From: a bacterium
GTDB taxonomy: Bacteria > Patescibacteriota > Dojkabacteria > SC72
DNA length: 32,449 bases
Assembly (NCBI GenBank): GCA_017958745.1
Contig: JAGDCC010000021.1
Location: forward strand, 1 to 32,449
Direction of reading: 5' to 3'
The notes beneath the pieces were generated by a model. The model saw only the letters and a list, made by a program, of their open reading frames with translations, had not been told where the DNA came from and searched no databases. Of this stretch, positions 7,375 through 16,122 are shown piece by piece. A program made the translations under genes and the position numbers. Position 1 is the stretch's first letter; each line of letters begins with the position of its first letter.

Positions 7375-9369
7375 ATGCCTGTAGAATTAGAAGACAAAAT
7401 AACAAAGCTAAAAGGTATAGGTGCAAAACAAGAAGAACTGTACAATAACCTCGGCATAAATACCATAAGAGATTTGCTATACCACATACCATTCCGTTAC
7501 GACGATGCAACATCCATAAAATCCATAGAAGAGGTAAAAGAATCCGGAGAAGGATCCATATTAGCAGAAGTTACTAAAGTATCTACAGCATATTTCCGCA
7601 AACCAATAACCACTGTATCAGTCCAAGACGATACAGGAACAATGAGAATAGTCTTCTTTAACCAAGCATATTTACAAAAAACATTTAAAGAAGGAGATAT
7701 TTATATATTTGCAATAAAAATATCTATATCTAAAAAGAACGGAAAGAAAAATATCTACTGCTCCAAGTACGAAAAATATGCAGATGGACTAGAACAAAAA
7801 TCCTTTGGAAAAATACTCGGAATATATCCAGAAACAGAAGGAATAACATCTAAAAAAATAAGAGCAGAACTAGATATTATCAAAGAAGATATACCTCGCT
7901 TAATTAAAGATCCAATAGAGGATATAGAAGATTACATAACAGAAACAGAAGCAATAGAAAAAGTACACTACCCACAAAATCCAGAAGATATAAAGCTAGC
8001 ACAAAAAAGACTCTCCTTTGATGAGATATTACCAATAGCAGTAAAAATGGAGAAGGATAGCATAAAGAGAAAGCAGGAAAAATCCATACCAATACCTATC
8101 AAAGCATCTGTAATTAACAAATTTATCAAATCCTTACCATACCAAATCACAGATGACCAAAACACTGCAATTTCCCAGATATTGGAAGATTGTAGTAAAA
8201 CAACCACATGTAACCGACTTCTTAATGGAGATGTAGGAAGTGGAAAGACTGTCGTATCTGCAACTGTTATTCTTAATTGTATTAAGAATGGATTTTCTGC
8301 AATATTATTAGCGCCAACAACTGTATTGGCAAAACAGCACTATGATACATTTTCTGAACTATTTAAAGATTTTGAAGTAGATATAGAGTTATGCATCTCT
8401 TCTAATAAGATAATATCAGATGCAGACAACAAACTAATCATTGGAACACATGCAATTTTGTATAAACAAAATCTACCAGCAGATTTAAATCTCGTTGTCA
8501 TTGATGAACAACATCGCTTTGGAGTAGACCAAAGAAATAAGTTTAAGGTAGATGGAAAGTATTATCCTCACTATCTCACAATGACTGCAACACCTATACC
8601 AAGAAGTCTTACAGAGATATTCTTTGGTAATCTAGATGTTTGCGAAATTAGACAAAAGCCAAAAGGTAGAAAAGAGATACAAACATTTTATGTACCATTA
8701 GAAAAAAGGTACTCTTGCTTTGATTGGGTTAGAGATAGAATTATAAATAGCGACAAACAAGAGCAAGCATTTTTTATATATCCAATAATAGATGAATCCG
8801 ACAGAAGTAGTATAAAATCTGTATTGCAAGAGCAAAAGAAGCTAAAGGAGATGTATCCAGAACTATCCATAGAATACATACACGGGAAGCTAAAGGACAA
8901 AGAAAAAGAGTGTTTACTTAAAGATTTTAGAGATAAAAAAATAAATATTCTTATATCCACAACAGTCATAGAGGTAGGAATAGATATACCAGATGCAACA
9001 ATCATGGTTATAGAAGATGCAGAAATGTTTGGACTCGCACAATTACACCAGTTAAGAGGTAGAGTAGGACGTAGTGATAAAGAATCTTTCTGTTATGTAT
9101 TACCTGGTGATTCTGTAGAAAAAGGAAGTCCTGCAGAAGATAGGCTTAAATATTTTGCCAAACATTCCTCTGGCTTCGATGTCGCATCCTACGATTTACA
9201 AACTCGTGGTCCGGGAGAAGTATATGGAACCAAACAATCTGGAATTCCAAACTTCAAGGTGGCAAAGATTACAGATACAGAACTTCTCTCTAAAACTAGA
9301 GAATATGCTAGAAAATTGCTAGATAGCAATATGGATGTAGATTATATTTTGGATAACCTATTTAGATAA
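7375..9369 (+). CDS. recG: ATP-dependent DNA helicase RecG
   Basis: This 664-aa branch-migration helicase remodels stalled forks and Holliday junctions. The N-terminal helix-hairpin-helix region (KLKGIGAKQEELYNNLGI) leads into an OB 'wedge' domain at about 55-140. Walker A is GDVGSGKT with Lys at about 291. The DExH box is DEQH (377-380) followed by RFGVDQR, then MTATPIPRSL. In the second RecA-like domain STTVIEVGIDIPDA and QLRGRVGRSDKESFCY are present. The length matches the family. It starts 21 bases after the small membrane protein gene, with no Shine-Dalgarno sequence, and is followed 23 bases later by the SpoU gene. Confidence 0.96.
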   Translation: MPVELEDKITKLKGIGAKQEELYNNLGINTIRDLLYHIPFRYDDATSIKSIEEVKESGEGSILAEVTKVSTAYFRKPITTVSVQDDTGTMRIVFFNQAYLQKTFKEGDIYIFAIKISISKKNGKKNIYCSKYEKYADGLEQKSFGKILGIYPETEGITSKKIRAELDIIKEDIPRLIKDPIEDIEDYITETEAIEKVHYPQNPEDIKLAQKRLSFDEILPIAVKMEKDSIKRKQEKSIPIPIKASVINKFIKSLPYQITDDQNTAISQILEDCSKTTTCNRLLNGDVGSGKTVVSATVILNCIKNGFSAILLAPTTVLAKQHYDTFSELFKDFEVDIELCISSNKIISDADNKLIIGTHAILYKQNLPADLNLVVIDEQHRFGVDQRNKFKVDGKYYPHYLTMTATPIPRSLTEIFFGNLDVCEIRQKPKGRKEIQTFYVPLEKRYSCFDWVRDRIINSDKQEQAFFIYPIIDESDRSSIKSVLQEQKKLKEMYPELSIEYIHGKLKDKEKECLLKDFRDKKINILISTTVIEVGIDIPDATIMVIEDAEMFGLAQLHQLRGRVGRSDKESFCYVLPGDSVEKGSPAEDRLKYFAKHSSGFDVASYDLQTRGPGEVYGTKQSGIPNFKVAKITDTELLSKTREYARKLLDSNMDVDYILDNLFR

Positions 9370-9392
9370 ATTTTTACCAAGAAATAATTAAT

Positions 9393-9848
9393 ATGGGAAA
9401 GAAAATATACATAGTACTAGATAATATAAGATCTGCATTTAATGTAGGAAGTATCTTCAGATCTGCAGATGGAGCAGGAAGTGTAGAAATGATTTATCTT
9501 TGTGGAATGACAACACCAATAGATAATCCTAAGCTAACCAAAACTGCACTTGGCGCAGAGAATATGGTTCCATCTCAACATAGAGATACAACAGAGGAGG
9601 TATTAAAGGAATTAAAAGAGAAGGGGATTCCTATCTATAGTGTCGAATTAACAAAAGACGCAGAAGATTTCCAAAAGATAACATATCCAGATACACTTGC
9701 AGTTGTTTTCGGACACGAGAAGAATGGTATCAGTGATGAGATTTTAGACCTTTCCGACCATACTGTTATTATGCCTATGAGAGGACAGAAAGAGTCTCTA
9801 AATGTAGCTAACTGTGCTACCGCTATTCTTTATGAGATTACAAGATAA
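9393..9848 (+). CDS. SpoU/TrmH-family RNA 2'-O-methyltransferase
   Basis: This 151-aa SPOUT methyltransferase is a catalytic domain only. The three family motifs are clear: NIRSAFNVGSIFRSADGAG (residues 12-30), AVVFGHEKNGISDEI in the middle, and the knot motif MPMRGQKESLNVANCATAI at the C-terminus. The short length resembles TrmL-like enzymes, which methylate wobble nucleotides, but TrmH and RlmB relatives share the same motifs, so the target RNA is not assigned. It follows recG by 23 bases on the same strand and converges on mutS with 7 bases between the two stops. Confidence 0.9.
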   Translation: MGKKIYIVLDNIRSAFNVGSIFRSADGAGSVEMIYLCGMTTPIDNPKLTKTALGAENMVPSQHRDTTEEVLKELKEKGIPIYSVELTKDAEDFQKITYPDTLAVVFGHEKNGISDEILDLSDHTVIMPMRGQKESLNVANCATAILYEITR

Positions 9849-9855
9849 TTAATTA

Positions 9856-12504
9856 TTAATTAACTCTTTTCTTAAAATCGTTTAATAACTGAAGAGCATC
9901 CATAGGAGTCATATTGTTAATATCCAACTCCTTTATCTCTTTTTCTATTGCGGATTCTTTCATGCCAAACAAAGAGAATTGTTCTGTATTTTTTTCCTTA
10001 CTTTTCTCTTCCTGTTTATCTACACTAGATTTCTCTGTATCTTCTTCCTTTGCCTTGGATATATTAAACACGGAATTACCAACAGAATTGTTGTCAGAGA
10101 ACATATTTCTTTGCTCAAAGGATTCTAAAATCTCATTTGCTCTAGTAATAACCTTATCTGGAAGACCAGCCATTTTAGCTACATAGATACCATAACTTCT
10201 ATCTGTACCACCTTCTACAATTTTTCTAAGAAATACAACATTTCCTTTTTCTACATCCTCATCAACAAGGATATTGTAATTCTTTACACGACCGTTATAT
10301 TTCTCCGCTAGTTTTAATAGCTCATGGTAATGAGTTGCAAACAATGTTCTTGCTTTAAGATCCTCTACAATGTACTCTGCCAATGCCCATGCGATACTAA
10401 CTCCATCAAAAGTGCTTGTACCTCTACCAACTTCATCCAAGACAATAAGACTATTCTTTGTCGCATTGTTCATGATATTAGCTGCTTCATCCATTTCTAC
10501 CATAAACGTACTTCTACCTCGAGATAAATCATCAGAGGCACCAACTCTTGTAAAGATTCTATCAACAATAGATATTTCTGCACTTTCTGCTGGAACAAAA
10601 CAACCTATTTGTGCCATTAGGACAATAGTTGCAACCTGCCTTATATATGTAGATTTACCTGCCATATTAGGACCTGTTAGAACTGCCATATTGGATTCAT
10701 TAAAAGACAGAGTCGTGTCATTAGAGATAAAATCTCCTTCCAGCAAAGATTCTACTATTGGATGTCTACCTTTTGTTATATTAATAATTCCATTTTCTTG
10801 CTCCATATCATAAATAGTTGGCTGTACATAGTTGTTTTTATCTGCAACATAAGCAAAATTAGACAACACATCTATCTTAGCTATTATTTCTCCAACCAAC
10901 TGCATTTGTGGAATATATTCCACTAGAGAATTTCTGAAGTCTACAAACAAGTTGTACTCCATCTTCTGTAAATTATCTTGTGCATTAAGGATTAAGTCCT
11001 CCTGTTTCTTTAATTCTTCTGTAATATATCTCTCAGAATTGACTAGTGTTTGTTTTCTTATATACCTGTCAGGAACTTTATCCTGATGTGCTTTTGTTAC
11101 ATCTATGTAATATCCAAAAACATTGTTGAAACCAATCTTAAGAGTAGGGATACCAGTTTCTCTTTTCTCTTTTTCCTCTAAATCTTTAAGCCATTGATTT
11201 CCATTTTGGGAAATATTTCTCAGGTTATCTATTTCTTTATCGTATCCATCATGGATAATACCTCCTTCCGTGATAATCATTGGAGGATCTTCTGCAATTG
11301 TAGTGGCAATTTTATTGGATATGTCACGTATCAAGTCCATATCTATTTCCTTATATTCTATTCCTAGATTGTTCTTTAGTTTATCTAGTATCTCTAAAGA
11401 GTTATCCAAAGATACCCTTAATGCGACCAAATCTCTTGCAGTTGCTCTACATAGACCTATTTTTCCAACAATACGTTCTATATCGTTAATACTTTCTAGA
11501 TTTTCCCTAACACTATCCAATACTTCTTTATTATCCTTAAAACTTCTAACACCATTTAGTCTTTCTTCTATACTCTTTTTATTAATTAACGGATTAAGTA
11601 TCCAAGAATAGAGGAGTCTTGTTCCCATTCTTGTATTTGTATTGTTAAGGATATAAAAGAGAGAGTTTTCTACCGTAGAACTGTATGCACTTCTTACTAA
11701 TTCTAGATTTCTTACAGTTGCTCTATCTAATACCATAGTAGAGAATAGATTCTTTCTTTGTGGCTTTAAGATATGTTTTGGATCCATTAGCTGTGTATCC
11801 TCTATATACTTGAGTACCATTGCTATTGGTATTACTTCCTCAGAATCTGTGTCTATATCTAGAGATTCTGTGTTTTTTAGATTAAAGAAATCTTTTACAA
11901 CTGTATTTGCATAGGTTGTATTTTTTAATTCTTTGCCTACAAATTGTACTGGTTTACTAGAGAAATAATCACTTGTTGTTCCTTCTGTTAACAATACTTC
12001 TGTAGGATCGTAAGAGGAGAGTATATAGTTTATATTGTTTTCTGTGTCTTCTGTGACTATGTAAAAGAATGCTCCTGTGGATACATCGCAAAATGCAGAA
12101 TATATTTTTTTCTTAGATATATAAAATGCAGATAAGTAACTGTTTTTTATACTACTTGCTTCTTCTCCATCTAATGTACCAGGTGTAACAACTCTTACGA
12201 CACCTCTTTTAACTATACCTTTTGCAAGTTTTGGGTCTTCTAATTGGTCTACAACTACTACACAATATCCTGCTTCTATAAACTTAGGTAAATATTGGTC
12301 TATAGCTTTGTGTGGAAATCCAGCTAAACTCACATCTGTTTTTTTATTTCTTTTTGTGAGGGTAATATTTAAAACTTTGGAAGATATTTTTGCATCTTCT
12401 CCAAATGTTTCAAAGAAATCTCCCATTCTAAATAACAGAATTTTATCTGGGTATTGCTTCTTAAATGCTGTATATTGTTTCATCATGGGGGTGTTATCTT
12501 CCAT
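9856..12504 (-). CDS. mutS: DNA mismatch repair protein MutS
   Basis: This 882-aa mismatch sensor has full MutS architecture. The N-terminal mismatch-binding loop is GDFFETFGEDA with the F-x-E pair at residues 30 and 32. The connector, lever and clamp regions follow. The ATPase has Walker A GPNMAGKSTYIRQ, the GASDDLSRGRSTFMVEM loop, Walker B LIVLDEVGRGTSTFDG, and FATHYHEL. The C-terminus carries a Lys/Glu-rich stretch and the usual helix-turn-helix end (MTPMDALQLLNDFKKRVN). The gene is divergent from thyX. No mutL is in the window. A -10 box 7 bases before the ATG predicts a leaderless mRNA. Confidence 0.97.
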   Translation of the reverse strand: MEDNTPMMKQYTAFKKQYPDKILLFRMGDFFETFGEDAKISSKVLNITLTKRNKKTDVSLAGFPHKAIDQYLPKFIEAGYCVVVVDQLEDPKLAKGIVKRGVVRVVTPGTLDGEEASSIKNSYLSAFYISKKKIYSAFCDVSTGAFFYIVTEDTENNINYILSSYDPTEVLLTEGTTSDYFSSKPVQFVGKELKNTTYANTVVKDFFNLKNTESLDIDTDSEEVIPIAMVLKYIEDTQLMDPKHILKPQRKNLFSTMVLDRATVRNLELVRSAYSSTVENSLFYILNNTNTRMGTRLLYSWILNPLINKKSIEERLNGVRSFKDNKEVLDSVRENLESINDIERIVGKIGLCRATARDLVALRVSLDNSLEILDKLKNNLGIEYKEIDMDLIRDISNKIATTIAEDPPMIITEGGIIHDGYDKEIDNLRNISQNGNQWLKDLEEKEKRETGIPTLKIGFNNVFGYYIDVTKAHQDKVPDRYIRKQTLVNSERYITEELKKQEDLILNAQDNLQKMEYNLFVDFRNSLVEYIPQMQLVGEIIAKIDVLSNFAYVADKNNYVQPTIYDMEQENGIINITKGRHPIVESLLEGDFISNDTTLSFNESNMAVLTGPNMAGKSTYIRQVATIVLMAQIGCFVPAESAEISIVDRIFTRVGASDDLSRGRSTFMVEMDEAANIMNNATKNSLIVLDEVGRGTSTFDGVSIAWALAEYIVEDLKARTLFATHYHELLKLAEKYNGRVKNYNILVDEDVEKGNVVFLRKIVEGGTDRSYGIYVAKMAGLPDKVITRANEILESFEQRNMFSDNNSVGNSVFNISKAKEEDTEKSSVDKQEEKSKEKNTEQFSLFGMKESAIEKEIKELDINNMTPMDALQLLNDFKKRVN

Positions 12505-12511
12505 AGGTAGG

Positions 12512-12517
12512 AGTATA
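12512..12517 (-). promoter_or_regulatory. Extended -10 box for mutS
   Basis: On the minus strand TATACT is preceded by TGTGA, close to the TGTGG that precedes other -10 boxes here. It ends 7 bases before the mutS ATG, so transcription should begin at or next to the start codon. Confidence 0.5.
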
Positions 12518-12600
12518 TCACAAGAGCTATTTTTTTATTAATAAATGTGTAGTTTTCATTATCGAAGCTGTAAAAGCTTAAGAATGAACAATAATTGTGG

Positions 12601-12606
12601 TATAAT
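12601..12606 (+). promoter_or_regulatory. Extended -10 promoter of thyX
   Basis: A perfect TATAAT is preceded by TTGTGG, giving an extended -10 (TGn). A weak -35 (TTAAGA, 12578-12583) lies 17 bases upstream. The expected start near 12613 leaves a leader of about 60 bases, unlike the leaderless neighbours. Confidence 0.6.
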
Positions 12607-12620
12607 ACGGTTCGTTTTAT

Positions 12621-12638
12621 AGATATTTATAAATATCT
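12621..12638 (+). promoter_or_regulatory. Perfect palindrome in the thyX leader
   Basis: AGATATTTATAAATATCT reads the same on both strands. It begins 15 bases after the -10 box, just inside the predicted transcript, and 23 bases before the ribosome site. It could be an operator or a leader stem-loop. It is all A/T apart from its ends, so chance is possible. Confidence 0.35.
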
Positions 12639-12673
12639 AGTTCTTTGCAACAGAATACAGAAAGGAGATTATA

Positions 12674-13351
12674 ATGGGTACGATAACAATCCAAGAAGAA
12701 ACAACAATGTATCCAATATCTTTGATTGGGAAAGAGGCTGGTGTTTGCTGGGGTGCAAACACGAAGGATGAATCCAAAAACTACCGAAGAGGTATTGATT
12801 GCATCCATGCCGAGCATGGTAGAACATGGGAATTTCCTCAGGTTTACCTTACCGTCGAAGGATACTCAGCAAGAGTTATTCGTGAATTGTACACACACAT
12901 TGGAGGAGGGCCAACACGACTTCAAAGTTCCACAAGATACGTGGACTACAAGTCATTTGAGTTTGTTATTCCACCAAGTATCAAGAAAGATACAAGGTAT
13001 TTAACAGTCTACAAGGATACAATGGCGAACATTTCCGCAAGTCTGAGACAATTGGAAGAGCTTGGTGCTCCAAGAGAAGATATTGCTATGCTCTTACCTC
13101 TTGGGATGAGTACTAGAATTGTCCTGCGCACTAACATGCGCAATCTTGTAGACATGTCTCATCAAAGGTTATGCAATAGAGCATACTGGGAGTTCAGAAC
13201 TCTTATGAATGACATTGCAAAATCATTGTATTACTATTCTCCAGAGTGGGAATACGTTGTCGACAAACTGTTTGTCCCTAAATGTGATATCACAGGTTAT
13301 TGCTGTGAAAAGAAATCTTGTGGGCGAAAGCCAAAGAAGTTAGAAGATTAG
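12674..13351 (+). CDS. thyX: FAD-dependent thymidylate synthase ThyX
   Basis: This 225-aa flavin-dependent enzyme makes dTMP from dUMP. The family's RHR-x7-S signature region appears in divergent form as RELYTHIGGGPTRLQSSTRY (about residues 70-89), in which the terminal S-x-RY is kept. This variant resembles ThyX proteins of clostridial type. The C-terminal half shows LLPLGMSTRIVLRTNMRNL then HQRLCNRAYWEFRTLMNDI, matching the substrate-binding helix. The tail has several Cys (CDITGYCCEKKSCG), a possible metal site. The start is fixed by AAAGGAG at 12661-12667, 6 bases before the ATG. Codon use is unlike the neighbours: a sampled 60-base block (13081-13140) is 27/60 GC, against 14/60 in pilC. 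This suggests acquisition or a separate expression class. Confidence 0.88.
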   Translation: MGTITIQEETTMYPISLIGKEAGVCWGANTKDESKNYRRGIDCIHAEHGRTWEFPQVYLTVEGYSARVIRELYTHIGGGPTRLQSSTRYVDYKSFEFVIPPSIKKDTRYLTVYKDTMANISASLRQLEELGAPREDIAMLLPLGMSTRIVLRTNMRNLVDMSHQRLCNRAYWEFRTLMNDIAKSLYYYSPEWEYVVDKLFVPKCDITGYCCEKKSCGRKPKKLED

Positions 13352-13372
13352 TCTTTCTATTGGTTAGTCAAT

Positions 13373-13425
13373 TATGGATACTTCTCCTTTTAAATCACAA
13401 AATTTATCATGGAGATGTATCCATA
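13373..13425. terminator. Long hairpin between the convergent thyX and PEP-synthase-like genes
   Basis: Bases 13373-13387 pair with 13411-13425 in 14 of 15 positions. Inside the loop TAAAT (13391-13395) can pair with ATTTA (13402-13406). It lies 21 bases after the thyX stop and 34 bases beyond the stop of the opposite gene. It probably ends or protects both transcripts. No strong T-run follows on either strand, so it is not a textbook intrinsic terminator. Confidence 0.5.
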
Positions 13426-13459
13426 TTAATATGTATTCTGTTGCACTATTTTTTCTAGA

Positions 13460-16084
13460 TTATTTACCAAGAATGATGTTTCTTTCCTCGCCACTTGCAA
13501 CTTCTCTTGCTTCTTTAATATGCTTTGGAGATACACATACACCATATACACCAGCTCTTACGCAGTATTTAAGTAATGGTTTGCTATCTTCTACAACAAC
13601 AATTATTCTTTCTGCTTTATTTCTTATTACACTAATAACATTATCTAATACTCTAAATACACTATTTCTTGCAAGATCGTAGCGAGCAGATTTATCGTTA
13701 AACTCAAAGCCCTGCATCTGTCTTGCAATTCTTGGCATATTAATAATTAATCCATCTATCTTTGTAGAAACAATATCTCCTGCAAGAAGGACTTCTCCTG
13801 GATTATCTAATATTGCATACACCTTAAAGGATTCCATTCTTCTTAATTTTTCTCCAGATAATTGCCTCTTAAATGCTCTCATCATGTCTTCGTTCATAGG
13901 AGCATGGATAGCAATAGAAACATTTCTTCTCTTATATACATTTCTTATTCTCTTAACAATCTTCAATACCAATCTTAACATCCTTATATTGTTTAGATAG
14001 TGGACAATACCATAGACATCATCAGAGAGCTTAGGATTCTCCAGCTGCTTACCACCGACTAAACTTCTAAATTCCTTAACTGTACTAGAACCAATAGATA
14101 TAACAACATCTTCTCCTTTAGCTAAATCTACATATTCCAATATCTTGTTGGATATCTTTCTTGCATACTCTAAACTCCTACCACTAGCTGCATACTTGAG
14201 AATATGCTTACCATCTTCCAACATAATCTTATCCAAATCTACATAAACAATACCACTTGCATTACCAACATACTCAAAGAGATCCTTAGGCTTATCGTTC
14301 GCCAAAGAGAATATCTGTGTAGCGGTTGGAAGTAGGTATTTATCCTTTGGTGGAACAGAGGAGGTTTTCTCTTTCTTAATAACAGTCTTCTTAACTTTCT
14401 CTGTAAGATCTTCTACATTTGGACTTTGTATTGCAGATATGTTCTGTTTAATCTCTTCTGTACTGTATGCTTTCACAACAGGATGTACACCATCTTCTGT
14501 CTTTTGTACTGGTTGTACTGTTGTTTGCTCTTGTTCTATATTTTCTAATTTCTCTCTATATACAACACCAGAGTTACCATCCATTCTTATGTAATCTCCT
14601 GTATTTATTAATGTGGATGCACTTTGTGCTCCAACAATAGCAGGAATTGCAAATTCTCTACAGAGTAGGGCAGTATCGCTAGTGATACCTCCTGCATCCA
14701 TTATGATACCTCCAGATGCGAGTATCATTGCTTCCATTTCTGTAGAATATTCTTTAATAATCAAGATGGTTTTTCTGTTTATCTTCTCCTTATCTATTGG
14801 TTTATCTACAACTCTAGCTATACCAGATGCAGTTCCAAAGCTTGCACCAATACCAGTAAGTATATAATCTTCCTTTTGTGTAGAGCTTTCCTTCAATTGT
14901 GTATCTTCGTTCTTCTTTGCTGTGTAGATAAGTTTCTCTAATCTCTTGTTTGTTTCATCGTTATTATGTTCTACTAATTTCTGTGCTTCTTTCATCGCAG
15001 TGCTTATCATTTGTGTTGCAGACTTACGATTCTCTATAAACTTAAGAATTACTTCTCTTAGATTCTTTTCTGTAATATCTGCATTTGCATATATAATCTG
15101 TTCTGCAACATTCTTCTCGTTTAATGGTTTGTTCTGCAAAATCCAGAATCTACCACCAGACATTACCCATTCTATATTTTGTACATCTCTAGACTTATCT
15201 TCTATAACGAGAGATATCTTTGCTATTTCTTCTAGATCTCTGTCTGATAGTTTTTGTCTATGACTATAGTTTGGAGAAATAGTAATCTTTTCTATATTTG
15301 GATTCTGTTTGTTAGATTGTTTAACACTTCTTACCTTCATCCACTCTTGTGGAGCGATATGTTTTTCTATTACAGAAAGATTCTTTTTATCCAAGAGGTA
15401 AGAATCTGGTGTTATTTCTCCTTGTGCAATTACATCTCCTAATCCGTATACTGCTTCTATGCTTAATTTTGTCTTATCCAAAGTAATAGGATCTACTGTG
15501 AAAGATACGCCAGATATCTCGGACTGTACCATTCTTTGTACAACTACTGCTAATCTTACACTAGATAGAGATACACCCATCTTGGATGCATAAGCTACTA
15601 CATCGTCAGAGAACATAGATGCATATATTCTTTTAATGGAGGCAATTAATTCATCGTACTTTCTTACATTAAGTTCTGTGGAGAATATTCCATTAAAGGA
15701 TACATCTTCTTTTTCTGGAAAGACTACAGAAGATCTTACAGATACCCATGCATCCGTAAAGCCAGATAATCTTGCATATGCAGAGGCTATTTCTTCTTCT
15801 ACTTCTTGCGGTAAGCTACACTTGGAAAACAATTCTTCTATTTCTCTTTCTTCTGGATTTCTGCCTCCTGCAAGTAACTTCTCTTGGCTTCCTTCTAATG
15901 CGTTAAAACAAAACTCAGAGAATACATTTCCAGATATTACAAAAAATTCTGGAACAGGTACATCCATACCTTTTAATCTAAAAAGGCTTAATCCTTTTCT
16001 TCCAACTGTTCCTTCTCTTAATTCTCTTGCGGAATAATCTTCAAAGAAAAGTACAGAGTTTTTAGAATTTAGATTATAAGGCAT
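13460..16084 (-). CDS. PEP-synthase-like protein lacking catalytic residues (candidate pseudoenzyme)
   Basis: This 874-aa protein has the domain order of phosphoenolpyruvate synthase/PPDK. Residues 15-330 form the ATP-grasp domain and look intact: VGRKGLSLFRL, AWVSVRSSV, SEISGVSFTVDP, GLGDVIAQGEITPDSYLLDK and IEWVMSGGRFWILQNKP. The phosphohistidine domain (about 408-512) has GGITSDTALLC, where the family has GGxTSHAA, so the phosphate-carrying His is Asp470. Residues 580-874 align by pattern to the PEP/pyruvate TIM barrel (SGIVYVDLDKIM for GVGLLRxEFL, EFRSLVGGKQLE for NEYxNLVGGExxE). Its catalytic Arg positions, the SIGSNDL segment (here IINMPRI) and the CGQxPS cysteine loop (here VEDSKP, about 831-836) are gone. 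A Lys/Glu-rich linker spans 512-580. Ordinary PEP synthesis is therefore unlikely. perM lies upstream on the same strand, 38 bases away. Confidence 0.85.
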   Translation of the reverse strand: MPYNLNSKNSVLFFEDYSARELREGTVGRKGLSLFRLKGMDVPVPEFFVISGNVFSEFCFNALEGSQEKLLAGGRNPEEREIEELFSKCSLPQEVEEEIASAYARLSGFTDAWVSVRSSVVFPEKEDVSFNGIFSTELNVRKYDELIASIKRIYASMFSDDVVAYASKMGVSLSSVRLAVVVQRMVQSEISGVSFTVDPITLDKTKLSIEAVYGLGDVIAQGEITPDSYLLDKKNLSVIEKHIAPQEWMKVRSVKQSNKQNPNIEKITISPNYSHRQKLSDRDLEEIAKISLVIEDKSRDVQNIEWVMSGGRFWILQNKPLNEKNVAEQIIYANADITEKNLREVILKFIENRKSATQMISTAMKEAQKLVEHNNDETNKRLEKLIYTAKKNEDTQLKESSTQKEDYILTGIGASFGTASGIARVVDKPIDKEKINRKTILIIKEYSTEMEAMILASGGIIMDAGGITSDTALLCREFAIPAIVGAQSASTLINTGDYIRMDGNSGVVYREKLENIEQEQTTVQPVQKTEDGVHPVVKAYSTEEIKQNISAIQSPNVEDLTEKVKKTVIKKEKTSSVPPKDKYLLPTATQIFSLANDKPKDLFEYVGNASGIVYVDLDKIMLEDGKHILKYAASGRSLEYARKISNKILEYVDLAKGEDVVISIGSSTVKEFRSLVGGKQLENPKLSDDVYGIVHYLNNIRMLRLVLKIVKRIRNVYKRRNVSIAIHAPMNEDMMRAFKRQLSGEKLRRMESFKVYAILDNPGEVLLAGDIVSTKIDGLIINMPRIARQMQGFEFNDKSARYDLARNSVFRVLDNVISVIRNKAERIIVVVEDSKPLLKYCVRAGVYGVCVSPKHIKEAREVASGEERNIILGK

Positions 16085-16122
16085 TTTGTATTAGGCAGTT
16101 AAAATTAAAATACAACTTCTTA

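Noticed and set aside
7062-7487. Minus-strand 141-codon Ser/Val-rich frame
   Set aside because: It is the reverse of the Thr/Glu-rich repeat of the small membrane protein and of the start of recG; no start signals.
9843-9865. A/T palindrome between the SpoU gene and mutS as a terminator
   Set aside because: It is only TAATTAAT repeats with no G or C, common by chance at this base composition, and has no T-run.
13374-13682. Plus-strand frame of 102 codons after thyX
   Set aside because: It begins inside the hairpin and then runs antisense to the PEP-synthase-like gene; its composition is that of a shadow frame.
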